NCBI GenBank assembly: GCA_027922465.2
Contig: BQMF02000471.1
Location: forward strand, 62,001 to 126,000
Source of the DNA: Turritopsis dohrnii
Taxonomy: Eukaryota; Cnidaria; Hydrozoa; Anthoathecata; Oceaniidae
Length of the DNA: 64,000 nucleotides
Direction of reading: 5' to 3'
Positions 12,301-24,300 of this stretch are shown here, one piece after another (within the stretch, counting starts at the first letter, position 1; every line of letters begins with the position of its first letter). The notes beneath the pieces were generated by a model, which did no database searches, was not told the origin of the DNA, and saw only the letters and a list, made by a program, of their open reading frames with translations. The position numbers and the translations under genes are program-made.

Positions 12301-15300
12301 AACTTTTCTTAAATTTCAAGAATGTCATAGTCTTTCTTTTTTGTAATGACAGCTATATATTTTTCAGTAATAATCATTCAGCTTGATTGTACAAACAGTT
12401 TTTTTTATGAAGAGCTAAAGAATGACATAAAGAAAAGCTCATTTTCTTCTTCGATTTTGCAGAAATCCTTCTGCCCGACAGGGCATCTTGTTTCATCTAC
12501 TGTCCAAACCTACGCATATTTGTTTTTCAAATTTCATTGGTTCATAAAAAAGCCGTCTCATAATGCCCGATTTCTACGAAAGGGTGCTAATATTGCCACC
12601 TTAACTTCAATAGCGACGGTTTATTGGCCTGATTTCTGCCATGTGATCATCCGGTTATTTTTCGACTTTACGTTATTATTATTAGGGTATCTACGCTATT
12701 TTAGTCAGTCTAATCTCTATCGTTTTAACAAGCCCTTGATCTCTTAATTCGATTTAGTTTCTTTTTTCTTTAATTCCTACTGTCTAATTCTATTCCAAAT
12801 TTTCCTTTTACCTGACAGTATTTAGCAGTGGTTTAATAGATTTTACTTTATATATTTTACTTTTATATATTTTAGGTTTTATAACAGGTCCTTTATTGAT
12901 AGCAGATTTTATCTGAAAAAGTCAACCTGTATAAATATGCCAAATAATAATAATAATAATGGCAGAAGAAACCGAAGAAACCCACATAGACTTCCACATT
13001 GATTGATCAATACTGAATAGATTTAAAAGAAGATTTACACTTTCAAAACCAAAAGTAAAGGGTAGAAATTTATGATTATCTTACAATGATTCTACTGCGT
13101 TCATTCCTTTCTAAAAACAAGTTCTCAATGTTTTGTAGAAACAGTGTGTGCAACTTTTATTTTTTGGAAAATGTCTGGGATTCTTTTAAGCCTTTCTAGA
13201 TACAAAATACCGTTTGTTTCATGTATGAGCTGTAGTGCTTTTTAAGCTCTGGATACATACAGCTCAGCTCAGTTTCCCCTTCAGTTCCAACAACATACAA
13301 GAATGTTCTGTCTACCCTCTGCCTGTGCATCTCGTTTTATGTTTGATGTTTCTCTACCTATTTCTGCTTATATACTTGTATAGTTCTTGGCTGTATCATT
13401 AGTGTCCTGAGTTAGGAATGGGGACTTACTATTTACGATAATAAATTGAAACTTACCTTGATTGTCTGTAAATTCTAAATACTGGACATCTTTTAACGCA
13501 AATTTCTGTTTTCAGTTATAGTTTAGATCATATTTTTCATAATCCTAATCTTTGTTTACTTTTTGTGTTTGAGAAGTCTTTTCGTAATTAGGAAGATTGA
13601 CCGTACATACGTGATCACAGTGATATCTGAAAGCATATAAGTTTGATGTTATTTTGTTCATTAAGTTTATTAGGAGTTAATGTAAGGTTCATATTGTGTC
13701 AGTTATGCTTTCATAATGCCCTGGCGTGTATACGTAATTAAAACTTTATTGCTTTTTAAGTTCCTGAATCAATTTTTAAAATCTTTTCATGAAATTTAGT
13801 TCAGATAATGCATGTTTTTTGAATTAAAAAGATGGCAATGACATATTGTTACTGGAATTAAAGCACAAATTTCTGTTTTCAGTTATCTATGTTGATTTTT
13901 GTTTTGAATATATACAGGAAGACACAGAGTGAGTAGCCTTGTATCAAACGAATCTCTTTTTCTTTTAAATAAGATGGGTTCGATAACCTACAAAGATGAT
14001 AACTAAGTGTCAAATAACTACAAATATAATAAAACTTAAGAGTTAGCAGAGACGTCCATACTTTTCAGCCACTTCGTCACTCCAGTTTTCCACTGCGTCT
14101 GTTTTCTTCTGGCTTCTGCTTTGTAAAATTTAACGGAACCGGAAGTATTGGAATGGCGTTCCGAACGAAGTTCAAAACACTCCCCCAACCGAATAGCACG
14201 CCACAGGGAACAATTATTCATCACCGACCGGCACAATGACGATTAACTTTTGTACAGGTCTCTCTACTGTTGTTGGTACAAAGTGGGCGTACTCTCCAAA
14301 ACGATCTCGATTAGCAAAATTTTTGTAACATACCACTACGCGTCTCACCCTACCATCATCTCCCTGGACCGCCTTTGTCACAAGCCCCATCTTCCATTCG
14401 CCTCTAATTGCGTTACTGTCTTGTATAAGAACTACGTCACCTCTCACGTTTCGCCTAGCAACATGCCATTTTGGGCGCATGACGAGATTGGGAAAAACCA
14501 TTGATGACCATTTTCTCCAAAATGCATTGACGACGGTTTGAATGAAATCGAGTCTGTTTCTGTTGCCACTTCTCTCTTTGAACGGCCCTTGCGGCACCTT
14601 ATTCGAAGCTTGGCCAAGGAGAAGGTCATTAGGACAGAGATACGAGCCGTCTTCAGGTGTTGTAGGGTGTGATCCAATCGGTCGCTGATTCAAAATTTGG
14701 GCGACTTCGAACATGATGGTTTGTAATCCACTAAATGTCATGATTTGTTCCCCAACAGAACTGCACAACACTTTCTTCGTTGATCTCACAAAAGATTCAG
14801 TTACTCCGTTGAACCACGGCCCGTCTGCTGGGGAGAACTTCCACTCTGTGTCGTACTGTATGCTGTATTGCTGAAGTGCGTCGCGATCAAATCCTTTAAT
14901 GGCGTCCTTTAACTCTCTTGACGCGCAAACAAGCTGAGATCCGGGGTCACTGTAGATAGTTTTTGGCCATCCTCTGCTACATGCGAAGTGGCGAAGAACT
15001 TGTAGGAATCCATCCGTCGAATAATCCTGGGTAACATCAATGTAACCTGCCCTGGCTACATGTGAAGATCACTCCGTAGCATTTTCCTTTTTTTCTCGTT
15101 TTTGTACTTCTCCACGGATCATGAATGGACCGAAAAAATCAAGACTTGTGTGGTAGAACGGTGGAGATGGTTTCAACCTTTCGGGAGGGAGATTTCCCAT
15201 TACCTGCTGACTCAATTCTCTCCGACTTCTTTTGCAGACGACACATTGTGAGATTATTCGTTTCACTAATACTCGGACACCAGTGATCCAGTACTTCGAT

Positions 15301-18300
15301 CTTGCTATTGTTGCTGCGACTCTGTAGTGTCCACTCAATTTATGTTCGGACAGGGCAATTAAATAGGATAGTCGACTTTCACCAGGAAGTAGAATGAAAT
15401 GTTTCTTGTTCCATGTCGCTTCCAACCAACGTTCCGTTCGACCACCAACCACGATCAAGCCATCTTTGTACCTAGGGCAAAGGTTCTTAAAGTGGTTGCT
15501 TTGGAATTTGTCTCTGGCGTGACTTTGCGCCTCGCGAATCCAAAACACTTCTGCACGTTTGCATTCTTCTACCGTCAGCGGACCTTTTCCAACATTTTTG
15601 TCTGTGTTTGCTGAGCGAAATCGACTATAAAGCCTCAAGATCCTTGCTGTCGTGTTTCTAAGAAGGTTAATGTTACTGAAACAATCAATGTTGATCCTAT
15701 CAACAAGACTGTCAGCGGCTTCTCCCTCTGTCGCAGCAACGAATGCGAGCTTCGATTGCTCCGGCACTTCTTCAATGTTTGTACAATTTTGAATTGGCCA
15801 TTCTTCTTCTGGTAAAGCTAAAAAGGAGGGTCCTGACTGCCAAGCACTTTCTTTATCAAGGTGATGTGGTTCTCTTCCTCTGGTGATCAAATCTGCTATA
15901 TTTAAAGAACCTCGGATCCAATACCATTCTTAAGGACACGTTGCCTGCTGGATTTCACCAATCCTGTTTGCTGCGAAAGTGTTGAATCCGTAACTTTCTT
16001 TTGAGATCATTGCTTTAACTATTTCACTATCGAAGATGTGATACACTTTTTGAAACTTCAGTTTCATCTCCTTTTCGATAAGGCACCTGATGCGTTTGCT
16101 TAATACAGCTCTGATAAGCTCTAGCCGGACAATATCTATCGTTTTCACTGGGGCAACACGATTCTTTGCTATAATGATTCTACTTTCATAAGATCCGTCA
16201 TTCAGCTTCCATCTGGCATATGCTACTGCTCCGTATGCATCTCCGGAAGCGTCTGAGAAAATAACCAATACTGCATCGTTTGTCGAGTTTTCTGGTTTTA
16301 TTGATCTTGGGAAAGCAATCTTCTGCAATTCGGGCATGACCTGGAAGAATTGTAGCCATCTCTTTTCGATCTCCTTTGGAAGAGGATCATCCCAAGAAAC
16401 TAATTTATCACCAGCCCATAACTTCCTCATCATAACTTTTGCTTGTACCGTGCAAGGTGAAATAAGCCCTAAAGGGTCATAAAATCCATTGATTATTGAA
16501 AGGATTTCTCTCTTTGTCAGCACAGGCGTTTCCGAAATAAGTAGCTGTTTCAATCTTTGGTTTTGCTTATTTATGTCAAAAAGCAAGAGGTCTCTTTCGT
16601 TTGCCCATCGCATCCCAAGCACCTTTTCTGCTTCGATAGATTTCATATTGGGTTTCAATGTCGAAGGATCAGCATTTACCTGACAATCTGTTCCTGGAAT
16701 ACCCGAAACCATCCAACCTTTTACTTTGAATCCTCCTTCTGCAAGAACCCTGTCGATCTCATTTGTTCTTTTGATCGCTTCTTCCATTGTGGGTACACTA
16801 CTTACAATGTCGTCCATATAGCTGCTTTCGACAATATTCTTGCATGCTTACGGATACTTTTGTTCCTGCATCTGTGCTGTCTTTCTTAACGCTGCAATAG
16901 CAATAGTGGTAGATGGCTTATCGCCCATGTTGACAGCAGTCATTGCATATGTCTCGGGCTCCCGTTCAACTTGAAGATCTCGCCAAAGATACAGATGGGT
17001 CATCTGGTCTTGTAGAGATATCTTTATCGCGTGAAACATCTTTGAGATATCTCTCATGATGGCTATTCTATCTTCTCGGAAGCGCATAAGTACCCCTATT
17101 AGGGTGTTCAGCATGTCTGGTCCTTTAGCATAGTACTCATTAAGAACATGACCTTGGAAGTTAGCACTACTGTTGAATACAATTCTGCAGGGTGTACTTT
17201 TTGAATCTGGCTTTAAAACAGCATGATGGGAAATATAATGTACTGGGCCTTTATATTCCTTTAATTCCTTCTCACTGACTCTACGTGACGCACCTCGGTG
17301 TACCATATAATGTATTTGTTTGTTGTATTGTTCGGCGTGCTCGTTATTTCTCAACAATCGCTTCTCGGTTGACTGAAGTTTTGAATAGACTGCTGATTTA
17401 TTGTTTGGCAGTTCCCGTGGATTCCTGATCCAAGGGTACGATGCTTCCCACCTTTTCTCTTCAACTGAATACGTTAGATTTTCGTCAATGAGCCTGTACT
17501 CCCTTTCTTCCTGCAGTGTTGTATCTTTACCTCCTGGATGACATTTACCACATTTACAAGCGCCACATCGTGGTGAACATTGGACCCCTAACCCTTCGAT
17601 GGAAAAAAAGTCACTGAATTGTCCTTGCATATTGAAAATCCGCGCACTCTCAATACCACCAGCTGGTCTCTCCTCCGATTTTGTACACGAACCTCCTAAG
17701 ACCAATCCAAATGGATTTTGAAGCATTAAAAGGTGGCCAGCAGATTTTATCCTTACTGGGTGGAGCGCTGCATAGTTTAAGCCAATTAGACAGTCAATTC
17801 GACTACCCGCTTTAGGTCTATGGAACGGCTTCGAATCGTTACCAAAATACTCGGAGATATTAATTTGCGTGATTCCTACAACGTCGTTTGATATTGAGTC
17901 GATACCAAAAACTTCAATGGCTACGCCTTTCTGCTGTTCGTCAATTAGGTTGACAGTATATTTGTATGATTCAGTTATTGACGTGCTTCCTCCAATCTTC
18001 GTTATTTCCAGACGTACCTTCTTCCCACTTAGATTTAGACGCTTGGCTGCTTCAAATGTAATTAAAGAGATAGTGCTGCCTCCATCCCATAAAACGCTCA
18101 GATTTCGAATTCCATGTTGTTTGCTGTAGCATTTTACACTTTGAACTTGGAGGATTGTATCTGCACTTGCTGACACTCCCTGATTATGGAACACGACTCC
18201 GGACGCATGCGCTTCGTGCAATAAGTTGTGATGCGGTAACTCACATCCTTCATGTCGACACTTGAATCCTCTTTTACAGCTGTTGGCAGAATGACCCACT

Positions 18301-21300
18301 TCGAGGCACGCGAAACAAGCATTGTGTTTTCTAACTAAATCAACTTTTTTTGTGGGGATTGTCCTTGGAAGACTCTACAGCGCCAAATCGGGTGGTCACT
18401 ATTGACTTGATGTATCCAGCATCGCTGCTTGAGATGAGTGCGTTGTGCATTGACCGCTAAGTTGACGTTCTCTCTTATGGTGTCGTTTGATCTGATGTTT
18501 TCATACTTGTATTCGATCCTTTCCCGGAATTGTAGGAGCAACTTCAATAGCACCGGAAACTTATCCCGAGAGATCGACTCTCTCTCCTCGCCGGTTGCTA
18601 TCGCAATCCATTCTCTTTGAAGCTCGTTTGGCAATCTTTCCTCGATCATCACTACAATGGTTGCGTTTTTTATTTCCTGCTCTCGTCCAAGGTCTCGCAA
18701 CTCTCTATGAGCCCTCTCGACTGTGTTAATAAGGCTCAGTATCCCTTCTGTTTCGGAGTCATCGCATTGTGTTGTTGCTTTTATATCAGCCATTATAGCG
18801 TCAACATGCTTTCCTTCGTCTCCATATTTTCTATCAAGGCGCCTGCAAACATCTTCTAGCACATCTAACGCTTCGACCTCTTCTCTGACGTTCTCTTCTA
18901 GGTAGGATTTCAGAACAAAGGCTGCTTGATCGTGTCTATATGCTGGTAGGATGAATTTAATGATATCGCTTTTAAACTTTGGGTATTTTCTTAGATCACC
19001 TCTAAATGATTGAAATTTCAAGGGCTTTAATCTGATGCCTGATGAAGGGGGCGACTTCAATTTTCTTGTTTTGACAAAAATTGAGATTCTGTGCGCACCT
19101 TAGAATAACGTTCCCATAGTGTAACAAGTTGTCGTGACTCTCGGGCAATTTCTTCTTGTTCTCTCAAAATCAGATGATATTCTCGGTGGGCGGTATCATA
19201 CGCCTTCATACTGTATTCCATAGTATTCATCATTTCTTCTATTTCTGTTGTTTTTTCTTCTGTACAGTCGCTGAGATTTGCTTCTGCTAGAATCGAAGAA
19301 AGCGTCTTCATGATGTCTGTTAATCTGGAATGTTCCGTGTTCCTTTGTGATGCGAGAATAGTTTTCTTTTCTCTGTTGCGTTCATTTTCTTTAACCGCAA
19401 CGTTTTCAACTTCTAGGTTTTTCACATACTGATCAGTTTTCTCTTCAAGGTCACTATACACTTCATTCGGTTCAAAAATCCAGTTTTCTTCGGTATCCTG
19501 ATGTTCTATTGGTAATCCCGATATAAATTGGTCATGTTTCATTTGCAAATCGGTCCAGGCTGATTTTAGATCCTGGAATCTGTTTTTAACCGTATCTTGT
19601 AATACTTTGTTTTCAAGAGATCTTTTCAAATTATAATAATAATAATAATAATAATGATGATATATTTCATGGTATCTCCAAAATTTTACAATTGGCTCTT
19701 CACCTGGAAATTGAGAAGATTATGTATATGCAGCGTCTAAAAAATATCGTATATTAAAAAAAATAATGGCAGAAATTAGAGAGACAGTCGTAGTATGGGA
19801 CGTGGCTAGGTGTGGATAAGGTGAAGGCAGAGTAGAACCAGATAGTCGTAAACCAAAAAGAATGTCGACTGAAGTTATGAAAACTAGGAAATGGGACATG
19901 ACTAAACCTAAGGACTAACGTAATGTAAACCGATGTGTAGGACCAAATTGAGGTTAGAACCGAATATTAGAAAAAAAAAACTGTTAATATATATAAACTT
20001 ATAAATTAATTCCTCCATGGCAGTAAAGATAGAACTTGGACTCAAAAAGCAATCTAAAACCTAAAATAGGACTAGATGAAGGTAAGGAGATATGTTAATT
20101 GAATTGTTAGCGTGCCTTGTAAATGTTCTTTTTACTTGCGTCCTCTCTTTTTTTCTGTGTTCACTTTCGATTGCAGCAGCAGCACCCAGTTCCGCACCTT
20201 GTTCCAAATCGGAATCCACCATTTTCCCGCGATTCTCTTTATGTAGCTAATGGCAGGTATGAAGTAGCAGATTTAGATAATTGAGGTTACGGCGTTGGAA
20301 TAATTTGCTATCTGAAGCTACGAAGTAGCTTTTATTTTGAAGTTTCTGCTTTGACTTTTGCTTATGTTTATGAATTCACTAAAACTTGATGTTTTTCCCT
20401 TTTATACATCAAATCTTTTGTTTATCGATCGAATAATCGAATAACACTTTCAATGAAGACCTGCTAGTGTCGATTGAAATGTGTAGCTAAGGGGCTGTTT
20501 ATATGGAAGCCGAGCCAGCCCGTTTACAGGGCTAGCCCTCTAGCCGTGCTGGAAATTTTTTCTGTTTATTTGAAGCGGGCTGGCCCTGCAAACGGGCTGA
20601 CCTCTTTTTCATGCAAACCAAGCGGGAAAATTTAAGCGTCAGAAAGAAAGATTTGCAAATTTTAACCCAATCAAAATCTGTGTATTTGTAACGAGGCTAG
20701 CCCGTTTGCCGGGCTGGCTCACCTGAGACTGTTTACATGGGATTTTTTTCAGCCCGCTTGCCGAGATCTCGGGTAAAATAGCCGAGATCTCGGCAAGCGG
20801 GCCAGCCCTCCTGTTCATATAAACAAAATTCTTAATTACTTTTAAATTACCATGAAGGCGAGATCTCGGCTAAAGGGCTAGCCCTGCAAACGGGCTGGCT
20901 CGGCTTCCATATAAACAGCCCCTAAGTTATCGAATGTTTTGAATATATACAGGAAGACACAGAGTGAGTAGCCTTGTATCAAACGAATCTCTTTTTCTTT
21001 TAAATAAGATGGGTTCGATAACCTACAAAGATGATAACTAAGTGTCAAATAACTACAAATATAATAAAACTTAAGAGTTAGCAGAGACGTCCATACTTTT
21101 CAGCCACTTCGTCACTCCAGTTTTCCACTGCGTCTGTTTTCTTCTGGCTTCTGCTTTGTAAAATTTAACGGAACCGGAAGTATTGGAATGGCGTTCCGAA
21201 CGAAGTTCAAAACAATTTTGTATGATGTATTTAGTATCATTAAAATCTAGTTTATTGGTTAATCAAGTTTTGCATAGTGACAATTATGTTTTTTCCAGAT

Positions 21301-24300
21301 TTTTTGGGAGTACATGATCAGGAATTTAATAAATATATATTGCGGATTAAACTTTTCTTAAATTTCAAGAATGTCATAGTCTTTCTTTTTTGTAATGACA
21401 GCTATATATTTTTAAGTAATAATCATTCAGCTTGATTGTACAAACAGTTTTTTATGAAAAGCTAAAGAATGACATAAAGAAAAGCTCATTTTCTTCTTCG
21501 ATTTTGCAGAAATCCTTCTGCCCGACAGGGCATCTTGTTCATCTTACTGTCCAAACCTAGGCATATTTGTTTCTCCAATTTCATTGGTTCATACAAAAGC
21601 CATCTCAATATTCATTGGTGCTTAAAGCGCCACTATTAGAAAGGGTGCTAATTAACTTTAAGAGCGCTGGTTTATTGGCTTGAATTTCCGCCATGTGTGA
21701 TCATCCGGGTATTTTCCGACTTTGCATTTACACGCTGTTCGCATAATGGTACACTACAGCGTGACCGAAGAAACTTTCAAAAGTTGATGGGTCAATGTTG
21801 AATAGACTTAAAAGAAGATTTACAGTTCCAAAACCGAAAGTAGAGGCTATAAATTTATGATTATCTTACGAAGATTCTACTGTGTTCATTCTTTTCTATA
21901 AACAAGTTCTCAATGTTTTATAAAAACAGTGTGTGAAAAAGGAAAGGTTTTTGTGTTTTTTTTAAAATGCCTGGGGATTCCTTTCTAAATATAAAAGGTC
22001 GTTTGCTTCATGCGTGGGCTGTAATGCTTTTTAAGCTCTGGTTACATACAGCTCAGCTAAGTTTCCTCTTCAGCTCCAACAACAAGAATATCTGTGTCTA
22101 ACCTCTGCCTGCATCATTTTATTTATGATATGTTTGATATTTCTCTAGCTATTTTAGCATATTTACTTGTATAGTTCTTGGCTGTATTATCAATGACCTT
22201 AATTAGGAATGGGGACTTCCTATTTATGATTGCAAATATGAAACTTATCCGGACTGTCTGTAAATTTTAAATGCTTTCATTTATGTTTGCTAATTTGGAT
22301 CATATAATTTACATTTTTTTGTTTGGGAAGTCTGTTCGTAGTTAGGAAGATTGACCGTATATATTGAAAGACTTACGTAATCACTGTGATATCTTAAAGT
22401 ATCTATTTAAATTTAATGTTCTTTTTGTTATAATTGATGCTTATATAGATGTATTTTGTATCATTAAAATCTACGCTTTCCTTTTTGTGCTTGTGAATTA
22501 GGAATTATTAGGATGACAGGCAAGACATATTGAATTCATAAATTCGTAACATTTACATGCATACTCACTGAATCCTTAATATCATTTCGTACCAATGAAA
22601 TAAAGAACATTATGTCGTTCAGATATAGTCAAGTTTAATGTTGTTTATTGGTATAAAGTTTTGCATAGTGACAATTATGTTCTATCCAGATTTTTGGGGA
22701 GTACTGATCAGAAATTTGTATTGCGGAAAGGATTAAACCTTTCTTAAATTTCATGAATGTCGTGGCCTTTCTTTTTTCATACTTCAGCTGATTTTGCAGA
22801 AATCCTTATGCCTACAAGGGCATCTTGATCTTCGTTTTTTTTTTCATCTTACTGTCCAAACCTAGCGATTTTTTTTATCTCGAAGCTCATTGGTTCATAC
22901 AGCCGCCGTCTCAAAATTCATTGGTGCATAAAACGCCACTATTACGAGAGGGTGATAATTAACTTTAATAGCGCTATTTTATTGGCTTGAATTTCCGCCA
23001 TGTGATCATTCGGGTATTTTTCGACTACACATTTGCACGCCGTTCGCATATTGGTAGAGGAAACCGAAGAAACCCCTCGTGTTGGTCAATATTGAACAGA
23101 TTTAAAAGAAGATTTAGGGAGAAGGAAAGAAATTTATAATTATCTTACGATGATTCTACTGCGTTTATTCTTTTCTAAAAGCAAGTTCTCAATGTTTTTT
23201 AAAACAGTGTGTGAAAAGGAATGCTTTTATTTTTTGGAAAATATCTAGGATTCTTTTAAGCCTATCGTTTGTTTCATGTGTGGGCTGTGGTGCTTTTTAA
23301 GCTCTGGATACATACAGCTCAGCTCAGTTTCCTCTTCAGCTCCAACAACATACAAGGAATGTCTTGTCTACCTTCTGCCTGTGCATCATTTTATGTTTGA
23401 AGTTTCTCTAGCTATTTTAGCTTATTTACTTGTATAGGTCTTGGCTGTATTATCAATGTCTTGAATTAGGAATGGGGACTTACTATTTACGGTAGCAAAT
23501 TGAAACTTACCTTGATTGTCTGTAATTTTTTAAATATTGCACATCCTTTAACTCAAATTTCTGGTTTCAGTTATGTTTGCTAATTTGGGTATAAGTTGAG
23601 GTCATATTTTTCATAATCCTAATCTTTGTTTACTTTTTGTATTTAGGAAGTCTTAGTAATTAGGAAGATAGACCATACATAGGTAATCACAGTGATATCT
23701 GAAAGCGTATAAATTTGACATTATTTTTTTCATTAAGTTTATTGGGGGTTAATGTAATGTTACTTATTGTGTCGTTATCCTTTCATAATGTTCTGACGTG
23801 TATACGTAATTAAAAATTTAATGTTTATATAGATGTATTTTGCATCATTAAAATCTACGCTTTCCTTTTTGTGCTTGTGAATTAGGAATGTTATTAAGAT
23901 GATAGGCAAGACATATTGAAGTCATACATTCTTTTCTAAAAACAAGTTCTCAGTGTTTTATAAAAACAGTGGTCAGTACGGCACACTAGCCAAAACGGGC
24001 GACTGTCGCCGATTCGGGAGATATCTCCCCTTCGAGTGACAAAGTTGTACCTCGATTGGGTGACCATCACCGAATCGGGGGACATTTAAAAAATTAAAGA
24101 TCCTGCGCAAGTGACGAAGCCTTAGCGCATTTCGTTTTCTGGCTACACGGAATTACTATCGAAATTCACGCCAATTCACCGAGCACAAAAAAAATTCACC
24201 TGATGGCATTATCAGAAAACCTCTTGGTGAAGTCTTTGAAATCCCCACAAAAATAAAAAGCAGAAAAGAGGAAAACAAACCACGAATGTGAGCAAACTAA

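Larger units (their letters stand above)
13900..21214 (-). mobile_element. BEL/Pao LTR retrotransposon, full-length but coding-defective
   Basis: A 7.3-kb element on the minus strand. Its 280-base LTRs (13,900-14,179 and 20,935-21,214) are identical, start TGTTTTG and end CAAAACA. ATTTT at 13,895-13,899 and 21,215-21,219 is the 5-base target duplication usual for BEL. A purine-rich tract (GGTTGGGGGAG on the minus strand) abuts the 3' LTR at 14,180. The interior has gag, protease, reverse transcriptase, RNase H and integrase in BEL order, but with in-frame stops, frame changes, and two nested insertions (20,491-20,922 and about 19,630-20,098). It sits in a GLG1 intron, antisense to the gene. 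Confidence 0.95.
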
